A stretch of 9,053 nt of DNA from Alphaproteobacteria bacterium. GTDB taxonomy: Bacteria; Pseudomonadota; Alphaproteobacteria; VGEJ01. Position numbers and translations under genes: made by a program. The notes below the pieces were generated by a model. The model made no database searches and was not told the DNA's origin. It saw only the letters and a list, made by a program, of their open reading frames with translations. The DNA is taken from NCBI GenBank assembly GCA_016869335.1, contig VGEJ01000083.1:1-9053 (forward strand), read 5' to 3'. Shown here one piece after another: positions 1 to 7,401 of this stretch; the stretch's first letter is position 1, and each line of letters begins with the position of its first letter.

Positions 1-862
1 GCAGCGGCACCAGCACGGCGGGCCGACCGATGACCGCGAGCTCGCTCACCGTGGACGCGCCGGCGCGCGCAATGACCAGGTGGGCCGCCGCCATCCGCTC
101 GGGGAGATCGGCAAAGAAGGGCGCCAATTCGGCCGCGGTCCCGCACTCCCGGTACCGCGCCGCCGTCGCCGCCCTGTCCTCGGCACGGCACTGCTGGACG
201 ATGGCGAAGCGAGATCTCAGTGCCGCGGGGAGGAGCCCCATCGCCGCCGGGACGAGGCGTGCGAGCACCGCCGCACCTTGGCTGCCGCCGAAGACCAGAA
301 GGCGCACCGGGCCGCCTTCCGTCGGCGGCTCATAGGGAACGGCGCGGAGGCGCACGACCGCCTCGCGCACCGGGTTGCCGACTACCCGCGTCTTGCCCCA
401 GTCGCGCGCCCGCAAGCCGAGAGTCTCGCCGACCGAGAGCGCGATCGCGCCGACCAGCGGCGCGAGCAGCCGGTTGACGCGGCCGAGGACCGCGTTCTGC
501 TCGTGGATCAGCGTCGGCACCCCCGCGCGCACGGCCGCGAGCAGCGTCGGCAGCGCGGGATAGCCGCCGAAACCGACGACTGCTGCCGGTCGCAGGCGCG
601 TCAATGCCGCGCGCGCCTGGAACGTGCCGATCACGGTATCCAACAGCGCGCCGAGGCGCGCCAGGCCGTGCTTGCCGATCGGGGTGGCGGCGCGCACCGC
701 CACGGTCTCAAGCCCGTCGAGCGCATCGCCATAGCCGGTACCGCGGCGGTCCGTCATGAGCACGAGCGAGCGGCCCCGCCCCTTGAGCTCGCGTGCCAGC
801 GCCTGGGCCGGGAACACGTGGCCGCCGGTGCCACCGGCCGCGAGCACGATGCGTGCGCTCAT
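1..862 (-). CDS. murG: MurG, UDP-GlcNAc:lipid I N-acetylglucosaminyltransferase (C-terminus cut by window edge)
   Basis: MurG transfers GlcNAc from UDP-GlcNAc to lipid I, making lipid II on the inner face of the cytoplasmic membrane. It is a GT-B fold enzyme (family GT28). I translated it from the ATG at 862; the frame is open to base 1 and gives 287 codons, against about 355-380 for the family, so roughly the last 70-90 residues are missing. Visible motifs are the first glycine loop GGTGGHVFPA (residues 10-19), a second loop GFGGYPALP, the HEQN motif, the third glycine loop GGSQGA and, near the edge, GASTVSELAVIGRPAVLVPL. The Glu in SEL matches the residue that contacts the UDP ribose in the E. 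coli enzyme. The start codon overlaps the ftsW stop as ATGA, with only a weak GGTGA in front of it, so translation is probably coupled to ftsW. Identification is secure; only the end is unknown. Confidence 0.96.
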   Translation of the reverse strand, partial: MSARIVLAAGGTGGHVFPAQALARELKGRGRSLVLMTDRRGTGYGDALDGLETVAVRAATPIGKHGLARLGALLDTVIGTFQARAALTRLRPAAVVGFGGYPALPTLLAAVRAGVPTLIHEQNAVLGRVNRLLAPLVGAIALSVGETLGLRARDWGKTRVVGNPVREAVVRLRAVPYEPPTEGGPVRLLVFGGSQGAAVLARLVPAAMGLLPAALRSRFAIVQQCRAEDRAATAARYRECGTAAELAPFFADLPERMAAAHLVIARAGASTVSELAVIGRPAVLVPL

Positions 863-2043
863 GGCATCACCGCGCGCGCCCAGCGCACCGCCATGCCGTA
901 GCGATGGGGCACGGCGCCGATCGCCCGGCGTCGGGTGAGTGCCAGCAGCATGCCCATGCCGAAGGCGACCGCCAGCGCCGAGGAGCCGCCGTAGCTGATG
1001 AACGGCAGGGTCATCCCCTTGGTCGGCAGCATGTCGAGGTTGACGCCGATGTTGATGAGCGCCTGCAGCCCGAACTGGACGATGAGGCCTGTGCCCGCCA
1101 GCACGATGAAGGCATCCTGCTCGGCGACGATGCGGCTCAGATTCCGCAGCACGATGAAGGCGAACAGGGCAATTATGGCGAGGCCCGCCAGCATGCCGAA
1201 CTCCTCGCCCGCTACGGCGAAGACGAAATCGGCGTGGGCGTCGGGCAGCGCCGACTTGACGATTCCCTCACCCGGCCCGCGTCCGAACAGCCCCCCGGCC
1301 TGCCAGGCCTGGAGCGCGGTGTGGACCTGATAGTTGTCGCCGCTGGCGGGGTCGAGGAAGCGGTCGATGCGGCTGGTGACGTGCGGCAGCGCCGCGTACG
1401 CCAGCACGCCGCCGCCGATGGCCAGTCCTGCGGCGGCCAGGATCCAGCGCTGCGGCAGCCCGGCGACGAAGAGCTGAACCAGAAACACCGCGGCGACGGC
1501 CACCGCCATGCCTACGTCGGGCTGCGCCGCCAGCGTCCCGAGCAGTGCGACCAGCGGCAGCCCGAGCGCGACTCCGCAATAAGCGTGCCGCTCGCGCCAG
1601 CGCACCAGCGCCCAAGCGCAGAACACGGCAAACGCCGGTTTCACGAATTCCGAGGGTTGCAGGAGCCAACTGCCGAGCGCCACCCAACGCCGCGCCCCCT
1701 TGACCTCGGCGCCCGCCACCAGGGTCAGCGCCAGCAGGACAAAGCCGATCATCAAAACCACACCCGCAAGGCGCCGGACGCCCGTGACGCTGCCGAGCGA
1801 GACCATGAACATCAGCGCCGCGGCCGCCGCCAGAAAGACGATCTGGCGCGCGACGAAGTGATAGCTCGGCACATCGATCCGCTCGGCCACCGCAGGGCTC
1901 GCCGCCATGATGAGAATCGCACCGATGCCCATGAGGCCGAGCAGCGCGCCCAGCGTCCAGTGGTCGACCGTCCACCACCAGCGGCTGATCGCACTGGCAT
2001 CGGTCCGGCTGAGCCGGCCCGGCTCTACGCTGGCGCACGCCAT
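859..2043 (-). CDS. ftsW: FtsW, SEDS-family septal peptidoglycan glycosyltransferase
   Basis: FtsW is the multi-pass SEDS polymerase that builds septal glycan strands from lipid II, working with the transpeptidase FtsI. The product is 394 residues, typical for the family. A short cytoplasmic N-terminus contains a WWW cluster (22-24); the rest is strongly hydrophobic and fits about ten membrane segments, the first near 29-49. SEDS signatures are KGARRW (115-120), LLQPSEFVK (127-135), LPDAHADFVFAVAGEE (266-281) and PTKGMTLPFISYGGSS (340-355). Asp272 sits where the essential Asp of FtsW/RodA proteins lies (Asp297 of E. coli FtsW, from memory). The frame stays open up to 2394, but a longer start would run deep into murD, and the extra residues are non-homologous murD shadow. 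The ATG at 2043 shares one base with the murD TGA (TGATG). There is no clear Shine-Dalgarno, which suggests termination-reinitiation coupling. Confidence 0.96.
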   Translation of the reverse strand: MACASVEPGRLSRTDASAISRWWWTVDHWTLGALLGLMGIGAILIMAASPAVAERIDVPSYHFVARQIVFLAAAAALMFMVSLGSVTGVRRLAGVVLMIGFVLLALTLVAGAEVKGARRWVALGSWLLQPSEFVKPAFAVFCAWALVRWRERHAYCGVALGLPLVALLGTLAAQPDVGMAVAVAAVFLVQLFVAGLPQRWILAAAGLAIGGGVLAYAALPHVTSRIDRFLDPASGDNYQVHTALQAWQAGGLFGRGPGEGIVKSALPDAHADFVFAVAGEEFGMLAGLAIIALFAFIVLRNLSRIVAEQDAFIVLAGTGLIVQFGLQALINIGVNLDMLPTKGMTLPFISYGGSSALAVAFGMGMLLALTRRRAIGAVPHRYGMAVRWARAVMP

Positions 2044-3440
2044 CACGCGGGCACCGCACGATCCGGCGCGTGCGCGAGCGCCGCGGCCATGCCCGCAAAG
2101 GCGGCGCCGCGCGCCTCGAAGTTCGGCCACTGATCGAACGAGGCGCAGGCCGGCGACAGCAGGACGACGGCCTCCGCGCCGGTTCGGCGCGCCGCCCTGT
2201 AGGCGGCATCGACGGCGGTCTGCAGCTCGCCTGCCACGGTGCACGGCACCTTGCCCGCCAGCGCCTCGGCAAAGGCGGGCGCGGCCTCCCCGATCAGGAA
2301 GGCCTGGCGCACGTGATCGAGATAGGGCGCGCACGCCGCCAGACCGCCCGCCTTGGGCCGCCCGCCGACAATCCAGTAGACCTCGCGAAAACACGCCAAC
2401 GCGCGCGCAGCGGACTCGCCGTTTGTCGCCTTGCTGTCGTTGACGAAGCGAATGCCGTCGATGACCGCGACCTCCTGCAACCGGTGCGCGAGCCCGGGAA
2501 AGCTCGCGAGTCCCGCCGCCACCGTTTCGAGCGGGACGCCGAGCGCGCGCACCGCCGCCAGCGCCGCGGCCGCGTTCTGCATATTGTGTTCGCCTCTCAG
2601 AGCGGGCGCAACATGTAGATCAGCGATAGCGCGGGCGGCCTCACCCTCCGTCGCATAGAGCAGCCCCTCGCGCGCGAAGATCCCAGGCTCGCCGGGTGGC
2701 AGCGGACCGCGGGCCGAAATGGCGATCACGGCTGGGCCGCCTTGGGTCGCCAGCGCTTCGCGCACGCCCCGCGAATCGGCATCGTCGATGCCGACGATGG
2801 CCGTGCCGCAGCCGCGAAAGATGGCACGCTTGGCGGCAACGTAGCCGGCCATACCGCCGTGGCGATCGAGATGGTCGGGCGTCAGGTTGAGCAGCACGGC
2901 AACGTCACAGAGGAGGCTTTGGGTCAGATCGAGCTGGTAGGAGCTCAGCTCGAGCACATAGACGCCACTGGCATCGAGCGGCGGCAGGTCGAGGACGGGG
3001 ATGCCCAGGTTGCCCCCTACCGCCACCGGCAGGCCCGCGGCGGCGAGCAGATGGCCGATCAGGGCGGTCGTGGTCGACTTGCCGTTGGTGCCCGTCACGC
3101 CAGCGATCCGGGCGACGGGACGCGTGCGCGCGAACAGCTCCAGATCGCCGAACACCGGGACGGCGTGGGCGCGGGCCCGCGCCACCACCCCGTGAGGCTG
3201 CGGGTGAGTGAGCGGAATGCCGGGGCTCAGCACCACCGCGGCGAGGCGCGACCAGTCGAACGTGGCCGGCTCGACCACCATCAGGCCAGCCGCGTGCGCC
3301 GCCGCGCGGGCGGCCGCGGCGTCGTCCCACGCCCACACCTCGGCACCCCCCGCCGCAAGCGACCGCGCCGCGGAGATGCCGCTCTTGGCGAGCCCGACCA
3401 CCGCCATGGCGCGCCCCGCGAATGCGGCTACCGGGATCAC
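2043..3440 (-). CDS. murD: MurD, UDP-N-acetylmuramoyl-L-alanine:D-glutamate ligase
   Basis: MurD is the cytoplasmic ATP-dependent ligase that adds D-Glu to UDP-MurNAc-L-Ala. The product is 465 residues, slightly longer than the E. coli enzyme. It has an N-terminal Rossmann-like UDP-binding part (VVGLAKSG near 14-21). The central ATPase domain has P-loop GVTGTNGKSTTT (114-125), ELSSYQLD (164-171), LTPDHLDRH (186-194), Lys204 in AAKRAIF as the likely carbamylated Lys, and GEHNMQN (283-289). The C-terminal domain carries NDSKATN (334-340) and LSPACASFDQWPNF (428-441), which match substrate-binding motifs of E. coli MurD. I chose the GTG at 3440: it gives the usual alphaproteobacterial MIPV start, has a good GAGGTGAGG Shine-Dalgarno, and an in-frame stop lies just upstream at 3450-3452. 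An internal Met at residue 12 is a poorer choice because it lacks the conserved leader. The gene begins 4 bp after mraY. Confidence 0.97.
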   Translation of the reverse strand: MIPVAAFAGRAMAVVGLAKSGISAARSLAAGGAEVWAWDDAAAARAAAHAAGLMVVEPATFDWSRLAAVVLSPGIPLTHPQPHGVVARARAHAVPVFGDLELFARTRPVARIAGVTGTNGKSTTTALIGHLLAAAGLPVAVGGNLGIPVLDLPPLDASGVYVLELSSYQLDLTQSLLCDVAVLLNLTPDHLDRHGGMAGYVAAKRAIFRGCGTAIVGIDDADSRGVREALATQGGPAVIAISARGPLPPGEPGIFAREGLLYATEGEAARAIADLHVAPALRGEHNMQNAAAALAAVRALGVPLETVAAGLASFPGLAHRLQEVAVIDGIRFVNDSKATNGESAARALACFREVYWIVGGRPKAGGLAACAPYLDHVRQAFLIGEAAPAFAEALAGKVPCTVAGELQTAVDAAYRAARRTGAEAVVLLSPACASFDQWPNFEARGAAFAGMAAALAHAPDRAVPA

Positions 3441-3442
3441 CG

Positions 3443-3451
3443 CCTCACCTC
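3443..3451 (-). promoter_or_regulatory. Shine-Dalgarno of murD, deciding a GTG start
   Basis: The minus strand reads GAGGTGAGG across the end of mraY, including its TGA stop, and is followed by CG and then the GTG at 3440. The GAGG core lies 7 bases before the start codon. This supports GTG over the internal Met at codon 12. The ribosome site is embedded in the last codons of mraY. Confidence 0.75.
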
Positions 3452-4533
3452 AGCTTCAATGTCGAGAGGCCGACCAGCGCCAGCACCACGGCGATGATCC
3501 AGAAGCGGATTACGACGGTCGACTCCGCCCAACCCTTCTGCTCGTAGTGGTGGTGGAGCGGCGCCATGCGGAATACCCGCCGCCCGGTGAGGCGGAACGA
3601 GAGCACCTGGGCGATCACCGAGATCGTCTCCAGGACGAACAGGCCGCCGACGATCGCCAGCACGATCTCGTGCTTGGTGATGACGCTGACGACGCCGAGC
3701 GCGCCGCCGATGGCCAGGCTTCCGGTGTCGCCCATGAACACCATCGCCGGCGGTGCGTTGAACCACAGGAAGCCAAGGCCCGCCCCGACCAGGGCGCCAC
3801 AGAACACCGACAGCTCACCAGCTCCCGGCACGTGGTGAAGCTGTAGGTAGTCGGCGAACACGGCGTTGCCGACCAGGTAGGCGATGAGCGTGAAGGTTGC
3901 GGCCGCGATCATCACCGGACCAATTGCCAACCCGTCGAGGCCGTCGGTCAGGTTCACCGCGTTCGACGCCCCGACCACGACCAGCGCTGCCATCGGTACG
4001 AAGAACCAGCCCAGCGCGAGCACGATATCCTTGAAGACCGGGAGAGCGAGGCCGTCCGCGAGCGGCGGCGGCAGCTCCTGCATCACCAACAGGGCGGCGA
4101 GCGCCGCGATCGCGATCTCGATCGCCAGCTTCGCCCGACCGGGCAGGCCGCGATGATGGGCGCGTATCACCTTGAGGTAGTCATCGGTGAAGCCGACGAC
4201 GCCGAACCCGAACGTGACAAGGAGCGCAACCCAAACGAACCGGTTCGTGAGGTCGGCCCACAGGAGCGTGCCCGAGCCGATGCCGAGCAGGATGAGGAAG
4301 CCACCCATGGTCGGGGTGCCCTGCTTGGTGGCCAGATGGCGGGCGGGTCCATCATCGCGGATCGGCTGCCCGCTCGCCTGGTGGCGGCGCAGCCAGCCAA
4401 TCACCGGCGTCCCGAACACGAAGCAGAGCACGAGCGCGGTGACGACCGCCGCCCCAGTCCGGAACGTCAGGTAGCGGAACAGATTGAGCGGTCCGAACTG
4501 ATCGGCGAGCGGGACCAGAAGATGGAACAGCAT
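3445..4533 (-). CDS. mraY: MraY, phospho-MurNAc-pentapeptide translocase (lipid I synthase)
   Basis: MraY is an integral membrane enzyme that transfers phospho-MurNAc-pentapeptide from UDP to undecaprenyl phosphate, giving lipid I. The product is 362 residues, close to the 360 of E. coli MraY, and alternates hydrophobic helices with conserved cytoplasmic loops. Signatures in order are LFRYLTFRTG (18-27), KQGTPTMGG (70-78), FTDDYLK (115-121) with the Asp117-Asp118 pair, NAVNLTDGLDGLA (191-203), FMGDTGSL (266-273) with Asp269, and APLHHHYEQKGW (324-335). Together these supply the Mg2+ and uridine-binding residues known for the family. It starts at an ATG 4 bp after the murF stop, with GGTGAG running across that stop as its probable ribosome site. 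It lies between the enzymes that make its soluble substrate (MurD, MurE, MurF) and MurG, which uses its product. Nothing appears to be missing. Confidence 0.97.
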   Translation of the reverse strand: MLFHLLVPLADQFGPLNLFRYLTFRTGAAVVTALVLCFVFGTPVIGWLRRHQASGQPIRDDGPARHLATKQGTPTMGGFLILLGIGSGTLLWADLTNRFVWVALLVTFGFGVVGFTDDYLKVIRAHHRGLPGRAKLAIEIAIAALAALLVMQELPPPLADGLALPVFKDIVLALGWFFVPMAALVVVGASNAVNLTDGLDGLAIGPVMIAAATFTLIAYLVGNAVFADYLQLHHVPGAGELSVFCGALVGAGLGFLWFNAPPAMVFMGDTGSLAIGGALGVVSVITKHEIVLAIVGGLFVLETISVIAQVLSFRLTGRRVFRMAPLHHHYEQKGWAESTVVIRFWIIAVVLALVGLSTLKLR

Positions 4534-4536
4534 CGG

Positions 4537-4542
4537 CTCACC
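4537..4542 (-). promoter_or_regulatory. Probable Shine-Dalgarno of mraY
   Basis: The minus strand reads GGTGAG, overlapping the murF TGA stop, then CCG and the mraY ATG at 4533. The spacing is short but acceptable, and the arrangement resembles that in front of murD. Confidence 0.5.
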
Positions 4543-5956
4543 CGACCGCTGCTACGACCGGGCGATCGCGTGCCACCTTCAGGGCCTCGACGATCATGCC
4601 CATGCGGCTGCCCAGCGATCCCTTGACCATGACCACGTCGCCGGCGCGAACCGCATCGATGACGAGCGGCACGAGCGCCTTCGATTCGGCGGCGTGGTGG
4701 CCGCGCAGCCGAGTTGGCAGCGCCTCGAACAGACGCACCATGTGCGGGCCCGCAGCGAATACCATGTCGGCGCGGGCCGTCACGACGTCGGGCGCCAAGG
4801 CAGCGTGCAAGCGATCGGACCGCGGGCCAAGTTCACGCATGTCGCCGAGCACGGCGATGCGCAGGCCGCCGGCCCCCGGTTCGGCCGCCGCCAGCAGTTG
4901 GAGCGCCGCGCGCATCGACACCGGGCTCGCGTTGTAGCTCTCGTCGATCAGCTCGAAGCTGCCGTCCGGGAGGTGGATCGTGTGGCGTTCGCCGCGGCCC
5001 TTTGGCGGCCGCAGCGCCGCCAGCGCGCGCGCCGCGACCTCAGGGTCGGCCCCGATCAGGCGCGCGACCGCCAGCACGGCGAGGCTGTTGATCACCCAAT
5101 GGCGACCGGGGGCGCCGATTCGATACAACAGCGCCTGCCCGCCGATTTCGGCCGTGACGCAGCTGCGGTCAGGGTGGAGCGTGCAGCCGCTGAGCCGCGC
5201 CCACGCCGCGCGCGCCTCGCCAAAGCCGTAAATGTGCGTCAGGCCCCGGCGCCGCGCCGCCTCGGCCAGGCGCTCGAAGTAGGGGTTGTCCTGGTTGAGC
5301 ACGGCGATCCCGGCGGCGGTCATGCCGGCGAATATCTCGGCCTTGGCATCGGCGATCGCGGCCACCGACGAAAAGAATTCGAGGTGCGCCGGTTCCACCG
5401 TCGTGATCACGGCGATGTGCGGGCGCACCTGACGGGACAGGGCGCCGATCTCGCCTGGGTGGTTCATGCCGAGCTCGAAGATCCCGTACGTCGTGTCGGC
5501 GGGCATGCGCGCCAGGCTCAGCGGCACGCCCCACTGATTATTGAAGCTGGCGGCGCTGGCGTGGGTCGGCCCCTGGCCCTCGAGCGCGCGCCGCAGCGCC
5601 TCCTTGGTGCCGGTCTTGCCGACGCTCCCGGTGATGCCGATGACGGTGGCGGCGGAGCGGGCCCGGGCGGCGGCGGCGAGCTGCTCGAGCGCTACCTGGG
5701 TGTCGGCTACCGCGATCAGCGGCGCCTCGTCCGCCACCCCGGTCGGCTGGCGTGACACGAGGGCAGCCACGGCCCCGGCCGTGAGTGCCGCCGCGACGAA
5801 GTCGTGGCCGTCGTGGGTCGGACCGCGCAGCGCGACGAACAAGTCGCCCGGATCCACGGTGCGGCTGTCGATCGACACGCCGCCACAGGTGCCGCCGAAC
5901 CGACCGCGTCCGCCGGTCGCGGCCAGTATGTCTTGAGCGGTCCACAACACGCTCAT
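4538..5956 (-). CDS. murF: MurF, UDP-MurNAc-tripeptide:D-alanyl-D-alanine ligase
   Basis: MurF joins D-Ala-D-Ala to UDP-MurNAc-tripeptide and completes the cytoplasmic pentapeptide precursor. The product is 472 residues, about 20 longer than in E. coli. The N-terminal substrate domain holds GVSIDSRTVDPGDLFVALRG (26-45). The ATPase domain has P-loop ITGSVGKTGTKE (108-119), FNNQWGVPLSLA (138-149), FELGMNHPGEIG (160-171), TVEPAHLEFF (186-195) and Lys205 in ADAKAEIF, the probable carbamylated Lys. The C-terminal domain carries DESYNASPVSM (338-348), LGDMRELG (370-377) and VKGSLGSRM (444-452). The P-loop form GSVGKTGTK and the FELGMNHPGEI motif distinguish MurF from MurE and MurC. The ATG overlaps the murE stop as ATGA, with only a weak purine-rich stretch upstream, so coupling to murE is likely. 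Nothing unusual in the catalytic residues. Confidence 0.97.
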   Translation of the reverse strand: MSVLWTAQDILAATGGRGRFGGTCGGVSIDSRTVDPGDLFVALRGPTHDGHDFVAAALTAGAVAALVSRQPTGVADEAPLIAVADTQVALEQLAAAARARSAATVIGITGSVGKTGTKEALRRALEGQGPTHASAASFNNQWGVPLSLARMPADTTYGIFELGMNHPGEIGALSRQVRPHIAVITTVEPAHLEFFSSVAAIADAKAEIFAGMTAAGIAVLNQDNPYFERLAEAARRRGLTHIYGFGEARAAWARLSGCTLHPDRSCVTAEIGGQALLYRIGAPGRHWVINSLAVLAVARLIGADPEVAARALAALRPPKGRGERHTIHLPDGSFELIDESYNASPVSMRAALQLLAAAEPGAGGLRIAVLGDMRELGPRSDRLHAALAPDVVTARADMVFAAGPHMVRLFEALPTRLRGHHAAESKALVPLVIDAVRAGDVVMVKGSLGSRMGMIVEALKVARDRPVVAAVG

Positions 5957-7401
5957 GCGCTGCGCCCGCCGCGCGTGGTCAGGGCGGCCAGGGCGATGGC
6001 GGCGTCGTCGAACGGCCTGACCTCGAGGCCGACGATCTGCCCCTGTTCATGACCCTTGCCGGCGATGAGCAGCCCATCGCCCGCGCCGAGCGCCGCCACC
6101 GCCTCCCCTATCGCCAGGGCGCGATCCCCTATCTCGCGCGCGCCGGGGCAGCCGGCGAGGATGGCGCGCCGGATCGCGGCCGGCTCTTCGCTCCGCGGAT
6201 TGTCATCCGTCACGATGACACGGTCGGCCGCCGCCGCCGCGACGCGACCCATCTCGGGCCGCTTGCCACGGTCGCGATCGCCACCGCAGCCGAACACCAC
6301 CGCGAGAGTGCCGCCCACGTGGGGCCGGAGCGTAGCCAACACCTGCGCCAGCGCGTCGGGCGTGTGCGCGTAGTCGACATACACCGGCGCGTCCGCTCCG
6401 CTCCAGCCGACCAACTGCAGCCGGCCGCGTGCGCCGCGCAGCGTTGCCAGTCCCTCGATCAGCGGGTCGAGCGGGCTGCCCGACGCGAGCGCGAGGCCCA
6501 GCGCGCAGAGCGCGTTGCTGGCCTGGAAGCTGCCGGCCAGTGGCAGCGCGATGAGATGACGCTCGCCGAGGAGATCGAGGGTGAGCCGCTGCCCGCGGGC
6601 GTCGGGCGTCTGCGCCACGAGCCGCAGGTCCCGCCCGTTGCGACCGTAGCTCAGCACGCGATGGCCGTGCCGCCGGGAAACCGCGACCAGGGCCTCGCCC
6701 TCGGGGTCGTCGGCGTTGAGCACCGCCACCCCCTGACGCATCACGTCCACGAACAGGCGGCGCTTGGCCGCACCATAGGCGGCGGCGTCCGCATGGTAGT
6801 CGAGGTGGTCGCGGCTCAGGTTGGTGAACCCGGCGGCGACAAGGCGCATGCCGTCGAGGCGGTGCTGGTCGAGCCCGTGGCTCGAGGCCTCGATGGCGAG
6901 GTGGTCGATGCCGCGGTGGGCCAGGTCGGCCAGCAGGCGATGCAGTGTAACCGGGTCGGGCGTGGTGTGACCGAGCGGCAGCGTGAAGTCACGCGCCTCG
7001 ATGCCCAGCGTCCCAAAGCTCGCGGCGCACGCGCCGAGACCGGCCCACAGCTGGCGCGTGAAGGTGACGACTGAGGTCTTGCCGTTGGTGCCGGTCACGG
7101 CAACGGCGGTCGCCGGCTGGTCGGGATAGAAACGGGCGGCGAGGCGGGCCAGACGGCGGCGCGGGTTGTCATCCTCGATGACGCGAACGGTGCGATCGGC
7201 GACCGGCGTGCCGGGGCGCGCGAGCACAGCGACCGCCCCGCGTCCGATCGCCTCGGCGATGAAGGCGGCGCCGTCGTTGCGGCTGCCGCTCAGCGCGGCG
7301 AAGAGGAAGCCGGGCCGCACCTCGCGGCTGTCGGCGGCGAGGCCGCGGACGTCGATCGCGGCCGCATCGCCGTTGCCGCCGATCAACTCAGAAAGACGCA
7401 A
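5953..7401 (-). CDS. murE: MurE, UDP-MurNAc-L-Ala-D-Glu:meso-diaminopimelate ligase
   Basis: MurE adds the third stem-peptide residue in the cytoplasm. The product is 482 residues, near the 495 of E. coli. The N-terminal domain has LAADSREVRPGFLFAALSG (21-39). The ATPase domain has P-loop AVTGTNGKTSVV (101-112), TTPDP (146-150), EASSHGLDQHR (171-181), FTNLSRDHLDYH (192-203) and Lys213 in AAKRRLF as the likely carbamylated Lys. The C-terminal domain has VDYAHTPDAL (342-351), FGCGGDRDRGKRP (370-382), DDNPRSEEP (399-407) and GKGHEQGQ (448-455). DNPR is the known signature for meso-diaminopimelate rather than L-Lys. GSFQASN (290-296) has Gln where E. coli has Asn, which I recall as common in alphaproteobacteria. 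The start is a TTG at 7401 inside the end of ftsI: it gives the usual MRLSELIGG leader and has GGAGG 6 bases upstream. A TTG at 7386 is the alternative but would remove this leader. Confidence 0.96.
   Translation of the reverse strand: MRLSELIGGNGDAAAIDVRGLAADSREVRPGFLFAALSGSRNDGAAFIAEAIGRGAVAVLARPGTPVADRTVRVIEDDNPRRRLARLAARFYPDQPATAVAVTGTNGKTSVVTFTRQLWAGLGACAASFGTLGIEARDFTLPLGHTTPDPVTLHRLLADLAHRGIDHLAIEASSHGLDQHRLDGMRLVAAGFTNLSRDHLDYHADAAAYGAAKRRLFVDVMRQGVAVLNADDPEGEALVAVSRRHGHRVLSYGRNGRDLRLVAQTPDARGQRLTLDLLGERHLIALPLAGSFQASNALCALGLALASGSPLDPLIEGLATLRGARGRLQLVGWSGADAPVYVDYAHTPDALAQVLATLRPHVGGTLAVVFGCGGDRDRGKRPEMGRVAAAAADRVIVTDDNPRSEEPAAIRRAILAGCPGAREIGDRALAIGEAVAALGAGDGLLIAGKGHEQGQIVGLEVRPFDDAAIALAALTTRGGRSA

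Noticed and set aside
80..901. 273-codon open frame on the plus strand, opposite murG
   Set aside because: The minus strand encodes a clear MurG with all three glycine loops. The plus-strand product has no recognisable family.
793..2133. 446-codon open frame on the plus strand, opposite ftsW
   Set aside because: It is antisense to a well-conserved ftsW. Its product is rich in Arg, His, Gln, Asp and Ala with no recognisable domain, as expected when GC-rich codons remove stops from the opposite strand.
1268..2272. 334-codon minus-strand frame overlapping ftsW and murD
   Set aside because: It is an alternate frame of two real genes on the same strand, Arg/Pro/Ala-rich and without membrane segments or motifs.
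2044..2394. Upstream extension of the ftsW frame, giving a 511-residue version
   Set aside because: The extra N-terminal residues overlap murD coding sequence, are Arg/Gly-rich and resemble no FtsW. The ATG at 2043 gives a normal-length protein.
2742..3497. 251-codon open frame on the plus strand, opposite murD and the end of mraY
   Set aside because: It crosses a gene junction on the opposite strand and has no domain; another GC-driven shadow.
4694..5755. 353-codon open frame on the plus strand, opposite murF
   Set aside because: Antisense to murF P-loop and substrate motifs, with no motif of its own and biased Arg/His/Gln composition.
5785..7074. 429-codon open frame on the plus strand, opposite murE and the start of murF
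   Set aside because: Same shadow pattern; the minus-strand Mur ligase motifs explain the conservation fully.
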